A stretch of DNA of 58,225 bases from a virus, in the IMG/VR virus record IMGVR_UViG_3300022074_000042, positions 1 to 58,225 of that record; one strand, given 5' to 3'. Shown in pieces: positions 1 through 7,882 of the stretch. The position numbers were made by a program, and so were the translations under genes. Every line of letters starts with the position of its first letter. Positions within the stretch are counted from its first letter, which is position 1. A model generated the notes under the pieces. That model did no database searches. It was not told the origin of the DNA and saw only the letters and a list, made by a program, of their open reading frames with translations.

Positions 1-111
1 GGCTTATATTCAAAGCCTCCTGAAAAAACTCAAATATTTATAAATGATAAGAGGGATAAAATTTCACAAAATAATAATTTAAATGTAAACACACAAAAGA
101 ACATTATCGAT

Positions 112-783
112 ATGGAACTTGAAAATACTCTAAATGAATTGAAGGATCTTCTAAATGAGAAGAAATTCTCAAAGGAAGCTGTCGCTTCCATGACTGATAC
201 CTTTGCTGATGCAATCCGTCAACGGGACGAACAGTACCGTAAGGATCTCGAAGCAGAGAGATTGGAAAAAGAAGATAAAATTAAAGAATACGAAGACCTT
301 AAAGCTTCTGTAAAGGCGCTTGAGGAAAAACTGGGAGACGCTAGCGAGCGTATTTCTGGTTATGAAAATGAGGAAAAAGCTCAAAAAGCTATTGCTTCAT
401 TTAACACTCGTATGGACCAAATTGACGAGAAATTCGAACTTGATGATCAAGATCGTGAGTTTCTCGCCTCTGAACTGAAAACTTTAGATGATGATGCTTC
501 TTACGAAGCTTTCGCTTCTAAGCTCGATGTTCTTTGGAAACATAAGAACAAAGAGGTCCAAGAAGAATTTAATTCTCAAATTCAAGCTCGTATTGATGAA
601 GAAGTAGCTAAAAAGCTCTCTACCGCTTCTGTTGAAGAAGTAAAAGTCGAAGAAGCTCTAGACGCTGCTGAACCTGTAGATGCAGAAGTTTCTAATGCAA
701 ATGAAGCTACAGCATCTCAAGAACCCTCTTTGCGGGATAAGTTTAAATCTGCTTTCTCTCGCGAAAACATTGAAATTTCTTAA
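112..783 (+). CDS. Probable prohead scaffold/core protein
   Basis: A 223-residue, strongly charged protein. Residues about 25-105 are Glu/Lys/Arg rich with the heptad look of a coiled coil, followed by a helical middle and an acidic Ala/Glu/Val tail before a basic end. Size, composition and position just before the decoration-like and major capsid genes fit a capsid scaffold, like T4 gp22 or lambda Nu3; this is inference from context. The ATG at 112 has no good Shine-Dalgarno, and the same frame stays open back to base 1, so the gene could be the C-terminal part of a longer protease-scaffold polyprotein with an internal start. Another frame upstream closes with TAA near base 41 and could instead be the end of the preceding gene. 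Confidence 0.6.
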   Translation: MELENTLNELKDLLNEKKFSKEAVASMTDTFADAIRQRDEQYRKDLEAERLEKEDKIKEYEDLKASVKALEEKLGDASERISGYENEEKAQKAIASFNTRMDQIDEKFELDDQDREFLASELKTLDDDASYEAFASKLDVLWKHKNKEVQEEFNSQIQARIDEEVAKKLSTASVEEVKVEEALDAAEPVDAEVSNANEATASQEPSLRDKFKSAFSRENIEIS

Positions 784-801
784 TTTAAAACAAACAAAAT
801 T

Positions 802-1434
802 ATGGCATTACGTATTCTACCATTCAGACAATATTCTGATCATGACGTTGTGAACATGTATGCGCTCAAAGATGCGGATATTCTCACAAGCACTACTGAC
901 ACAGGCGCTGGCGATGCTGGCGTTTTCGTGAAAGTACACGACGGAAACTTCGATAACGATCCAGTAACCTACCAAACGAATACTTACTTAGGTAAGAATG
1001 ATTATCCGTTTCTTGGGACTGCTGATATGTATCCTGAAGTTAATCTCAAGATCACTACCTCTGCCTCTGGGAATGTTCCTTTGGGTATGACACTGTATCA
1101 AACTGCGAAAAACGATGAGAACGGCGAGAAGCTGCTCTACAATCCACAGAAACAAGAAGAACTGCAAGCGATGCTTCCAGGGCAAGCTGTTCCAGTTGTT
1201 ACTAAAGGAATTTTCACATTAGCAGCCGCTGCTTTTGATGGAACTACCGCTAGTTACGCTCCAGGAACTGCTATCATTGCTTCTAATAACAACGCTGGAA
1301 AAGTCACTGGTGCTGCTCGCGGCACTGCTAAAGCTTTCGGTCACGTTCTTGGAACAGGAACCCGCACAAGCGTTGGTCCTACCACTGATCAGTTTGTTGG
1401 TGATTACATCGTCGTTTCAATTGACTGCAACTAA
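802..1434 (+). CDS. Probable capsid decoration/head-stabilising protein
   Basis: A 210-residue protein rich in Gly, Ala, Thr and small beta-type segments, with no signal peptide or membrane segment. The second half (residues about 130-185) is a low-complexity Ala/Gly/Thr stretch typical of surface-exposed capsid proteins. It lies 18 bases after the scaffold candidate and 22 bases before the major capsid gene, the place where lambda-like phages keep the decoration protein gpD. I do not recognise a family signature, so the role rests on order, size and composition. A head fibre subunit is an alternative. Confidence 0.5.
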   Translation: MALRILPFRQYSDHDVVNMYALKDADILTSTTDTGAGDAGVFVKVHDGNFDNDPVTYQTNTYLGKNDYPFLGTADMYPEVNLKITTSASGNVPLGMTLYQTAKNDENGEKLLYNPQKQEELQAMLPGQAVPVVTKGIFTLAAAAFDGTTASYAPGTAIIASNNNAGKVTGAARGTAKAFGHVLGTGTRTSVGPTTDQFVGDYIVVSIDCN

Positions 1435-1456
1435 TAAATAGAAAGGACTTTATAAC

Positions 1457-2623
1457 ATGAAAATTACTTTAAAAAGAACTCCAGAACAAGTCGAGCTTGT
1501 CAAAGCTATGGCTTCTCGTAACCGCTCTGTGGCATACGAGGCTCAAGTAGCACTTGCTGAATTCATCGGACCAGTTTTGGCCGAGGTTCTCAACAACGCT
1601 CCTACTGTGAGCAACCTTTTCAATTCGCTTCAATTTGATGCGGATGATAACCCAAGCATCCCGCTTGATCTTTACTACGACATCTCCGACGAAGATTACG
1701 TCAAGGTGTGGAGTCAGAGTCATGCAGGTGGTCTTCCAAGTAACCAAGTGCTCCCTACAGCTTCCGAGCTGAAGTTGGCCACTTACACTCTTGATGCCGC
1801 TGTTGACTTTGATCGCCGCTACGCAGCAAAGAGCCGCATGGATGTTGTTGGTAAGACCTTTACCCGTGTCGCACAAGAGATCCTTCTTAAGCAAGAGCGC
1901 ACTTCTGCTACTCTTCTTATGGCCTCACTTGCTGGCGCTTCGATTAGCTCTTCTCCTTTGTTCGAGAATAAGCAGATCTTCAGAACTGCTGTTGCAGACA
2001 GTGTTCTTATTGATGATTTCAATAAGCTCATGACTCTTGCGAAGCGTATTAACACTTCTTGGATTGGTGGAACTCCCACTACTCGTACTCGCGGTATCAC
2101 TGATATTGTTTGTTCTCCAGAAGTTGTTGGAAGTATCCGCGCTATGGCTTACAATCCTGTAAACACCAGTGCTGGCATAAAGACAACTGGTGGTGGTTCG
2201 GACACTTCAACCGAATCGGTTGTCGCTGCTCCTGAACAGCTCCGCAATGAGCTTTATCAGAACGCAGGTCTTGACAGCTTCATGGGTGTAAACATCTTAG
2301 AATTCAACGAGATGGGCAAAGGAGAGAAGTTTAACACTATCTTCGACACTGCCTCTGCCGCTGCAACCTATAAGACCTATGACGGTGCTAGAAACGCAGC
2401 GTTCGCAGGAGCAACTGACGAAATTATCGTTGGTGTTGATCGTACTCGCGATTCACTTATGCGTGTTGTTGCTACTGATCCAGATAGCAGCAGTGAGCTT
2501 AATCTTATCGCAGATGACCAGTATAGCGTTCGTCAGAACAAGATTGGTTACTACGGTCAGCTTGAAGAGGGACGAGTTGTTCTCGACAACCGTGTTCTCC
2601 TTGGACTTATTAAGGGAGGTTAA
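1457..2623 (+). CDS. Major capsid protein (HK97-fold type, putative)
   Basis: A 388-residue protein with the features of a phage coat subunit. An N-terminal helical arm (about 1-55) is followed by an alternating alpha/beta body, a segment near residues 120-150 with many Arg/Lys and Thr, and a beta-rich end that closes with a basic, Gly-containing tail. A strong Shine-Dalgarno (GAAAGGA, about 1441-1447) precedes the ATG, the best ribosome site in the neighbourhood, as expected for the most abundant protein. Codons look optimised compared with neighbours: it is less AT-rich, with many C-ending codons. A hairpin terminator follows at once. I cannot prove the HK97 fold from sequence; structure prediction would settle it. 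Confidence 0.75.
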   Translation: MKITLKRTPEQVELVKAMASRNRSVAYEAQVALAEFIGPVLAEVLNNAPTVSNLFNSLQFDADDNPSIPLDLYYDISDEDYVKVWSQSHAGGLPSNQVLPTASELKLATYTLDAAVDFDRRYAAKSRMDVVGKTFTRVAQEILLKQERTSATLLMASLAGASISSSPLFENKQIFRTAVADSVLIDDFNKLMTLAKRINTSWIGGTPTTRTRGITDIVCSPEVVGSIRAMAYNPVNTSAGIKTTGGGSDTSTESVVAAPEQLRNELYQNAGLDSFMGVNILEFNEMGKGEKFNTIFDTASAAATYKTYDGARNAAFAGATDEIIVGVDRTRDSLMRVVATDPDSSSELNLIADDQYSVRQNKIGYYGQLEEGRVVLDNRVLLGLIKGG

Positions 2624-2644
2624 TAACAACCCTTTCAATTATAA

Positions 2645-2677
2645 AGAAAGCCGTTCCTTCGGGAGCGGCTTTTTTTT
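2645..2677 (+). terminator. Rho-independent terminator after the major capsid gene
   Basis: An 8-base-pair GC-rich stem (GCCGTTCC / GGAGCGGC, one G-U pair) closed by a very stable UUCG tetraloop, with an A-run before it and eight T after it. It lies 22 bases beyond the capsid stop codon. The same core occurs in the opposite orientation at 3684-3716. Confidence 0.93.
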
Positions 2678-2690
2678 GTAATTTATTAAT

Positions 2691-2704
2691 TAAGTGTATA
2701 TAAT
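2691..2704 (+). promoter_or_regulatory. AGTGTA box overlapping a TATAAT, before gene 2710
   Basis: AGTGTA at 2693-2698 runs into TATAAT at 2699-2704, ending five bases before the ATG at 2710. It follows the capsid terminator, so a new promoter is needed here. No Shine-Dalgarno lies between box and start, which suggests a very short or absent leader. Confidence 0.5.
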
Positions 2705-2709
2705 ATTGT

Positions 2710-3159
2710 ATGGCTAAAAAGAAAACAGCTAAAAAGAAAGAAGCCCCTTTCAAAGAAGTAACTACGGGGCAAGAAAAACCTGCTAAAAAAGGTCTTCTGG
2801 AAGAATTAGAAGAACTTAGAGAAAATGGAGAGACTAGTACGGCTCGTTACAAAGAGGTTATGCAAGAAGTCGAGGTTATTTTTGGTACTGGAGAAACCAA
2901 CTCTTTTGGAACAAATGATATAGAAGTTCTTAAAGATAAGTTAAATAAAATGGGAAAAGCAGATCTGCAAGCTTTCTCTAGGAAAGTGGGAGTGAATCCT
3001 TACTATGATAAATCAGTTGTAAGAGATAATATTATTAAAGAATTTAATAGATATCAAAGCAGAGGTAATATTGCTACAGCGCCCCAACCAGTTCCAGCTA
3101 TGCAGCTAGACCCAAATAATCCAGAACATAAAGAACTTCTTGATTGGTTAAATAGTTAA
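2710..3159 (+). CDS. Hypothetical lysine-rich head-region protein
   Basis: 149 residues. The first 30 are Lys/Ala rich (repeated AKKK), like a nucleic-acid-binding or disordered tail. A helical, acidic middle is followed by a compact helical segment (about 78-118) that resembles SAP or Rho-N type helix-extension-helix modules in pattern only. The C terminus is Pro/Asn rich and then helical. It lies alone between a terminator and the next small gene and has its own AGTGTA-type box, so it is likely expressed with the structural genes. A DNA-binding or head-completion role is possible; I do not recognise the family. Confidence 0.6.
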   Translation: MAKKKTAKKKEAPFKEVTTGQEKPAKKGLLEELEELRENGETSTARYKEVMQEVEVIFGTGETNSFGTNDIEVLKDKLNKMGKADLQAFSRKVGVNPYYDKSVVRDNIIKEFNRYQSRGNIATAPQPVPAMQLDPNNPEHKELLDWLNS

Positions 3160-3170
3160 AATACTAAAAG

Positions 3171-3187
3171 ATAGTGTAATACACTAT
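3171..3187. promoter_or_regulatory. 17-base palindrome containing an AGTGTAA box, touching the start of gene 3188
   Basis: Two perfect 8-base arms (ATAGTGTA / TACACTAT) flank a single central A, ending at the base before the ATG at 3188. The left arm carries the AGTGTA box (3173-3178). It could be a regulator half-site pair, a promoter, or an RNA hairpin at the ribosome site; there is no Shine-Dalgarno. Confidence 0.55.
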
Positions 3188-3673
3188 ATGCCGAACGTAT
3201 TAGAAGACCTTGCTTCAGGAATCGTTGTCACAGAGTTTGACGGTGACACAGGAATTGCCACTGTATCTAATGTAAGTGGTTGGTTGTTTGAAAATCTTGG
3301 ACAAGTCAATACCTATTTGTATACTAATTTCAGTGGAGCAGAAGCTTCAGGGACTTATGGTTTTATGGATATTGAGGCCCAAAGTGTATTAAAAGAACTA
3401 TACCTTTCTAATTACTACAATAAGCAAGCGAGAAACGCCCTTAGAGGCATTACAACGTCCACTGCTAGTGGAGACAACGTATTGTCTCTACGAGACGGAG
3501 AAAGCGCTGTTACGTTCGTTAATCGCAATGAGGTGTCAAAAGTATACAGAGGATTAGCCAACGACTGCATGGATAGAGTCACACAGCTATCTGCACAGTA
3601 TAATATATACCAAGCTCAACCTAGACAACTGGGTGGTATTGATGCCAGTGGAGTTGGCGTGACTTATATTTAA
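3188..3673 (+). CDS. Putative head-tail connector / head-completion protein
   Basis: 161 residues with an N-terminal beta-type half and a helical second half (about 62-100 and 118-145), with no membrane segment. Proteins of this size and pattern between capsid and tail genes often act as adaptors on the portal ring, but I see no diagnostic motif. It is the last rightward gene before the leftward block at 3734-6782, and the two gene sets converge on a shared hairpin. It is probably structural because its leader carries the same box as other structural genes. Confidence 0.5.
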   Translation: MPNVLEDLASGIVVTEFDGDTGIATVSNVSGWLFENLGQVNTYLYTNFSGAEASGTYGFMDIEAQSVLKELYLSNYYNKQARNALRGITTSTASGDNVLSLRDGESAVTFVNRNEVSKVYRGLANDCMDRVTQLSAQYNIYQAQPRQLGGIDASGVGVTYI

Positions 3674-3683
3674 TCTCTAAAGT

Positions 3684-3716
3684 AAAAAAGCCGCTCCCGA
3701 AGGAACGGCTTTTTTT
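3684..3716 (-). terminator. Terminator for the leftward block; inverted copy of the capsid terminator
   Basis: Its 20-base hairpin core is the exact reverse complement of the core at 2650-2669. Read leftward it gives the stable UUCG loop and a fully paired stem with one G-U. Read rightward it has a C-A mismatch and a CGAA loop. It has an A-run on one side and a T-run on the other, so it may stop both directions but is best for the leftward transcript of 6782-3734. Confidence 0.9.
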
Positions 3717-3733
3717 AATTGGTTGAATAATTT

Positions 3734-4831
3734 TTAAACCGACACTGTTGATGCCCCACTCATGAATACTCCATGACTAGTGTCATTAGGACCACCAACA
3801 GAAGTGCTAAAGGTTAGATCTACACTCTTATTAGATCCAATTGATGAAGAGATAGACTCACTATCAAACGAGCAACCCTTTAAAGTGTAAAGAATTCCTG
3901 TTGCCCCACCATCAGTTTTAAGAGTTAGTGTAACATCTTTTTCCTGTTCATCATCTACGATGTCTGCCAAGTTTTGAGCAACTACTTCATTTACAATTGC
4001 TGATACACTAAGACTAGCAACGATTGGGAAATCAACACTACGAGCATAAGCAGATCTGCTCCCCAGACGCTCAAGAGTGCTTCGACTCATTGGAACACTA
4101 AGCGATGCGCTTTGAATATGCGCTCCCTCTGCATCATTGCCAATATCAACTAAAGTTTCACTTTCAAAATTACTAATTCCTATATTAATATTTCCTGGGC
4201 GAATAGCTGTAATAGTATTTCCTGTTTGTCCAGTAAGAGCGTTAGGTAGAGTGATATTATGATTAACAGCGTCTCCATTTACAGGGTCGATTGCTGGGCT
4301 TCCAATACTAGCAGTCGAAGAAAAAGAACGGATATTTAAAGCGTCAAAAGATACAGAAGCTGTAGGTATAGAACCAACAGCCATTTCTACAGAATAATCA
4401 GAAAGATAGCAGTTACCAACTCCAATTGCTGTGTTTGTAGCAGCAGCAGAAGATCTTGGTGGTAAATCTGCATCCGTTCCCTCTGGGGTGGTAAGGATGA
4501 TTAAGTTTCTTCCAGATCCATCAGCAAGGTGACCAGAGACAAAGCCTCCAGCAGTAGATGCTTGACCGCCAGTCGCTACGAAGAAACCTAACGCTCTTTC
4601 AGTAAACCCATCAGTTACATAGTAGCTGCAATCTGCATTCACAGTTGGAGCGTCTAGTTGAATACTGTCGAGTTTACCAAGCTGACCATACTGGTTGATA
4701 TCTTGGCGGTTAATTGAAAAACTATAGTTAGCGCTTTGTACACGCTCTAATTGTTTGTATCCATTCGCAAGGCTTGCGTCTTTGTTGATGAATAGTGCTT
4801 CTGATTGATAAATTACTCTGTTTCTGGCCAT
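3734..4831 (-). CDS. Tail tube-like protein (paralogue 1)
   Basis: 365 residues, almost entirely beta-type with many Ser/Thr/Gly/Asn, as in phage tail tube subunits. Three blocks recur in the proteins at 15312 and/or 17085: an N-terminal strand pair near residues 30-60 (VQSANYSFSINRQ), a central YSVEMAVGSIPTASVSF near 150-165, and a C-terminal segment near 240-275 (SASLSVPMSRSTLERLGS). It is the first of the three in the virion gene order and sits next to connector genes, so it is my choice for the major tail tube. It is transcribed leftward and ends 18 bases before the shared terminator. Confidence 0.55.
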   Translation of the reverse strand: MARNRVIYQSEALFINKDASLANGYKQLERVQSANYSFSINRQDINQYGQLGKLDSIQLDAPTVNADCSYYVTDGFTERALGFFVATGGQASTAGGFVSGHLADGSGRNLIILTTPEGTDADLPPRSSAAATNTAIGVGNCYLSDYSVEMAVGSIPTASVSFDALNIRSFSSTASIGSPAIDPVNGDAVNHNITLPNALTGQTGNTITAIRPGNINIGISNFESETLVDIGNDAEGAHIQSASLSVPMSRSTLERLGSRSAYARSVDFPIVASLSVSAIVNEVVAQNLADIVDDEQEKDVTLTLKTDGGATGILYTLKGCSFDSESISSSIGSNKSVDLTFSTSVGGPNDTSHGVFMSGASTVSV

Positions 4832-4880
4832 AATTAAAGATTCTTTCTTTTGTTTACAGTTTTATTATTAAAATGTGAAA

Positions 4881-5729
4881 TTATTGGAATCTAAATCTGT
4901 GTTGATCTATATCGAAATCAATAAATCCGATATAAAGCTCATTAGCTAATTCTCTTCTTGTTCTATCGCTAAGTTTAGATGTTCTTACTTTATTAATATA
5001 AAAATTAATTTGTCCTGTATGATCGTCCGTTGTTCCTGTGTAGCTGTAAGTGTTTCCTTTTAGATCACCTAGTTCTGTTGTGGGGTAATCTGCCATAGGG
5101 ATTGGAGTTATTGTTTCATCTATAGAGTCCATAAAAATAGATAAAACCCCATCTAACTGGTAAGTGTCTTCGGCTATGACTACAGCTTTAGCTTGGACTT
5201 TTGTTTCTTGCATACCGCCGAATGCATAAGGCTCATTCTCTGATTGAGAGGTAGATAAAAATATAGCTGGAACAACATCATCATATGGCTCTATGTAAGT
5301 AAGTGGGCCTGAAGGTAGCCTAGAGTTTATGGAATATTTGTTTTCCACTATTAGATCGTCCTCTGTGTCATTTGTTAAATAAACACTAAAATCTTTTACC
5401 GCAAATTCTCCTGTTATATTGGAGTCTGTCACAGAATTATTGATTAAAGCTCTTCCATTATCAAAATCTAGGACAACTCCGTCACTTCTACCAGAGAATG
5501 ATCCATTAATAAAAACTCCAGAAGGGATAGTAGCGCCTGTTATGGATGAGTCTGTAACCCATTGTTTATAGGGGCTTCCATAAGCTTTGTAGTCGGAATC
5601 CAATCTAGAATCGTCGTAATAAAAAAATTGACCAGTAGTATTGGTGTAAGCTTCTCCGTGTTTAAGAAGAAAATTATCAAACCACAAAAAGAAAGATGTA
5701 GTTAATTTATGTTGGAATTGTTCTTTCAT
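4881..5729 (-). CDS. Hypothetical neck/tail structural protein
   Basis: 282 residues, mixed alpha/beta. The N terminus is helical with aromatic residues (about 10-30), and the body is beta-rich with acidic loops and repeated Asp/Ser/Tyr. The C-terminal 50 residues contain a charged helix (RTRRELANEL) before a final strand, a pattern often seen in tail-terminator or tail-completion proteins. Its start codon overlaps the stop of the upstream gene (ATGA, about 5726-5729), so it is translationally coupled to it. I do not recognise the family; structural role by context. Confidence 0.5.
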   Translation of the reverse strand: MKEQFQHKLTTSFFLWFDNFLLKHGEAYTNTTGQFFYYDDSRLDSDYKAYGSPYKQWVTDSSITGATIPSGVFINGSFSGRSDGVVLDFDNGRALINNSVTDSNITGEFAVKDFSVYLTNDTEDDLIVENKYSINSRLPSGPLTYIEPYDDVVPAIFLSTSQSENEPYAFGGMQETKVQAKAVVIAEDTYQLDGVLSIFMDSIDETITPIPMADYPTTELGDLKGNTYSYTGTTDDHTGQINFYINKVRTSKLSDRTRRELANELYIGFIDFDIDQHRFRFQ

Positions 5730-6313
5730 TTTAACTCTTCAAATCTTTTTTTATACTTATTTATAAAACTAGAGATATACGGTCTATTCTGGAACCTGCC
5801 CCCTCTCACTTTGTTTACACGCGATTGGACCGCTGCTCCCGATCTACCCCCTTCTTTCCTTAATAAATACCCTAATCCTGATAAACCCCTCTCTATTCCT
5901 TGCGCCCAACTCCTCCCTGTAGCCCAAGGTAAAGGGGTTATGGCAAAAATTTCTTCAGCAGTAGGCAAGAAGACGTTAAAGCTAACACCTATTTGATTTC
6001 CTTTTTTTAGTTCTTTATTATAAATAAAGTTTACATTTTCTAAAGAATTTAGTATTGGCGCTATTGGTTGATCTCCTTGATCAAAGCCTATAAAAGCAAA
6101 CAAGTTACTGATTCCCCCCAATGTACCGCTTATGTTTGTGGATGTAGGGCCAGCCATAATTTCCATAGTAACAGGATCACTCAAAAACTCTTTTATCATT
6201 TCCTGTTTTATTTTTTTAAATTTATGTCTAATTATTTTTTCGGCATCTTTTCTAAGCTGTTTTGGAGCCTGTCTTTGTATTACTTGCCGAACATCTAGTG
6301 GTATTTTAGACAT
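5726..6313 (-). CDS. Putative tail-completion/HK97 gp10-like neck protein
   Basis: 195 residues when begun at the ATG at 6313 (MSKIPLDVRQ). The open frame runs further upstream, but that part lies entirely over the preceding gene and reads as hydrophobic nonsense, while the 6313 start sits two bases from the preceding stop. Residues 1-50 form a long basic helix, then a Gly/Pro-rich segment (AGPTSTNISGTLGG), a beta-type middle, and a strongly basic Arg/Gly C terminus. Helix-then-beta organisation with this size fits gp10-type neck proteins, by pattern only. The ATGA overlap couples it to the gene at 4881. Confidence 0.5.
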   Translation of the reverse strand: MSKIPLDVRQVIQRQAPKQLRKDAEKIIRHKFKKIKQEMIKEFLSDPVTMEIMAGPTSTNISGTLGGISNLFAFIGFDQGDQPIAPILNSLENVNFIYNKELKKGNQIGVSFNVFLPTAEEIFAITPLPWATGRSWAQGIERGLSGLGYLLRKEGGRSGAAVQSRVNKVRGGRFQNRPYISSFINKYKKRFEELK

Positions 6314-6314
6314 A

Positions 6315-6782
6315 TTAATCAGTAGGGCTAAGTGTAAAAGTATAAAATTGATTTGATGTAAAACCCCGTGGTTGACCATCGCTTTCAATTATAAATTTTT
6401 GCCCATCGAATTCCACTCTACGAGCTTCGCTTAAATAATTATATCCATCTTCTTTGACTGTAATTTCTACAGTCCCAGCAGGAACAACTACTTTGTTTTG
6501 AGAGCCAGCTTGTTGGGATGGGCCGTCATCAGTTAAGTAAGAGCTGTCCATATCTTTGTAATATATTCTAGCAGTAAAACTTTGAGAAACTTCTGTGTAT
6601 TCTACAGAGCTGTTCGAGCCAGTATTAGTTCTTCTATACAATGAGTTCCATGAAGAGTTAGAAGCTATTAAGGTTTTTTTAGCATTTTTATAAACAGTAA
6701 TAGTCCTTGCAAAAGTGTTGTGCAAGGTATCTGCTAAATTTCTAACTTTTGATATTTGATCGTCTGATAAAAAACCTGCCAT
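6315..6782 (-). CDS. Putative head-closure/connector protein
   Basis: 155 residues. The N-terminal 35 are helical, then a beta-rich body with VEITVKEDGYNYL and a final strand pair, the outline of small head-closure (stopper) proteins. It is the first gene of the leftward operon 6782-3734 and starts 45 bases from the divergent gene at 6828. Its leader carries an AGTGTAAAA box 15 bases upstream and no Shine-Dalgarno. Assignment is by order and shape; no motif is decisive. Confidence 0.5.
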   Translation of the reverse strand: MAGFLSDDQISKVRNLADTLHNTFARTITVYKNAKKTLIASNSSWNSLYRRTNTGSNSSVEYTEVSQSFTARIYYKDMDSSYLTDDGPSQQAGSQNKVVVPAGTVEITVKEDGYNYLSEARRVEFDGQKFIIESDGQPRGFTSNQFYTFTLSPTD

Positions 6783-6783
6783 G

Positions 6784-6811
6784 TTGATTTTTACACTTTT
6801 ATTCCTATAAT
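6784..6811 (+). promoter_or_regulatory. Sigma70-like promoter for gene 6828
   Basis: TTGATT at 6784-6789 and a perfect TATAAT at 6806-6811 are separated by 16 bases. A Shine-Dalgarno-like AAGG follows just before the ATG at 6828. It faces away from the leftward box in the same gap, so the two units are divergently transcribed. Confidence 0.55.
6787..6800 (-). promoter_or_regulatory. AGTGTAAAA box before leftward gene 6782
   Basis: Read on the minus strand the sequence is AAAAGTGTAAAAAT, with AGTGTA beginning 15 bases before the ATG. It lies in the divergent gap and would drive the connector/tail-tube block. Confidence 0.5.
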
Positions 6812-6827
6812 AAGATAGGATTAAGGC

Positions 6828-7115
6828 ATGGACGCAAAAAAAAGTTTAAATAAAAGGGCTGAATATGAAATTTCTAGCCTTTTTAAAGAAATGCTTTCTT
6901 TATTAGAGGACATGAAGGCTGATCATGATTTTCATTATGAAAAACTCTATGAGAATATCCCGAAGGAGCATCATAATGTCATAAATACAGCTAATCATTT
7001 TACTCCTCAAAAAGTCAATTGGATCAGAAAAAGAATTCTAGATCAAGGCAACGAATCTATTAGAAATTTGTATTCTGAATTAGATAATTATACAGTAAGT
7101 TTTACATTTAAATAA
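6828..7115 (+). CDS. Small helical protein of the tail operon
   Basis: 95 residues, almost wholly helical and charged, with no Cys and no membrane segment. Two helices about 1-35 and 50-80 are separated by an His/Asn-containing turn. It is the first gene of the rightward tail operon, 11 bases before the tail-chaperone-like gene. A neck or chaperone role is plausible; I do not recognise it. Confidence 0.6.
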   Translation: MDAKKSLNKRAEYEISSLFKEMLSLLEDMKADHDFHYEKLYENIPKEHHNVINTANHFTPQKVNWIRKRILDQGNESIRNLYSELDNYTVSFTFK

Positions 7116-7126
7116 AGAAAAAGGTT

Positions 7127-7882
7127 ATGGCATTCAAAGAATTATATTCATTCTCTATAGATGAGGAGAAAGAAGTCGAAAAGAAAAGCACTCGCAAGAA
7201 TAAAAAAACTGGCGAAGAGACAACTATTACTAAGAAAGTAAAAGAGAAGTCTCCTGTTCAGATTAAATTAAAAAGACCTTCTAGGAGAGAGCTAGAGGAA
7301 GCGGAACTAGAATATTCCGTAGAAATGAGCCGTTGTGTTAAGAAGGGAATTCTCACAAAAGCTATGCTTTACAAGAAGTATAGCGACACTGGAGGCGTTT
7401 GGAGCGAAGACGATGCAGAAGATTACGGAAAACTTTATAAAGAAATCTTTGATATCCAAAATGAATATGTCCGATTGGAAAGTGTAGACAAAAAGACTGA
7501 TAAGCAAAAAGAAAAACTCGAATCTTTAAAAGAAGATCTCGCTAAAACTAAAAGAAAAATAGTAGACGCTGAAAGTTCGATGCAGTCACTTTTTGATCAT
7601 ACTGCTGATACAAAAGCTCAAAATAGACTACTCTTATGGTATACTATTATGTTGACTCATATTCAAAGAGAGGATGATGAAGAGCCTATCGCTTATTTCA
7701 AAGGGGAAGAATTCGATGAAAAAATGGAAGACTATTATTCTAAAGAAGATGAAGCTTCAGATTTTTATGGAGCCGTTATCAAGAAAGTAACAACTGTCTT
7801 AGCTTTTTGGTTTTTCAACCAAGCTTCCACTCCTAAAGAATTTAACAAACTTATAGAAGATCTTGAAAAAGGTAAACTTTGA
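7127..7882 (+). CDS. Tail assembly chaperone-like protein (first of a tandem pair)
   Basis: 251 residues, highly charged. It starts with a Lys/Glu-rich arm, then a helical body containing IKLKRPSRRELEEAELEY and GGVWSEDDAEDYGKLY, a coiled-coil-like segment (about 115-150), and a C-terminal helix with AVIKKVTTVLAFWFF. The following gene repeats this order (SIRDQRYLHNYYEKY, then GIWNDSDELAIENL, and a final AVL-FF helix), so the two are paralogues. They precede the tape measure, where lambda has gpG/gpGT, so a tail chaperone role is inferred. AAAGG lies just before the ATG. Confidence 0.55.
   Translation: MAFKELYSFSIDEEKEVEKKSTRKNKKTGEETTITKKVKEKSPVQIKLKRPSRRELEEAELEYSVEMSRCVKKGILTKAMLYKKYSDTGGVWSEDDAEDYGKLYKEIFDIQNEYVRLESVDKKTDKQKEKLESLKEDLAKTKRKIVDAESSMQSLFDHTADTKAQNRLLLWYTIMLTHIQREDDEEPIAYFKGEEFDEKMEDYYSKEDEASDFYGAVIKKVTTVLAFWFFNQASTPKEFNKLIEDLEKGKL

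Noticed and set aside
1469-1894. Leftward open frame of 141 codons inside the major capsid gene
   Set aside because: Antisense shadow of a strongly expressed gene; the peptide has no domain pattern and there is no start signal.
2379-2681. Rightward open frame of 100 codons running from the capsid gene into the terminator
   Set aside because: It overlaps the capsid gene in another frame and crosses the terminator hairpin; hydrophobic nonsense composition.
5709-5996. Rightward open frame of 95 codons over the leftward connector gene
   Set aside because: Lies antisense to a coupled, well-formed gene, has no ribosome site and an unlikely Phe/Leu/Pro-rich composition.
6331-6345. AAGTGTAAAA on the plus strand inside gene 6315
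   Set aside because: Lies within a leftward coding region, far from any rightward start; shows that the box also occurs by chance in this AT-rich sequence.
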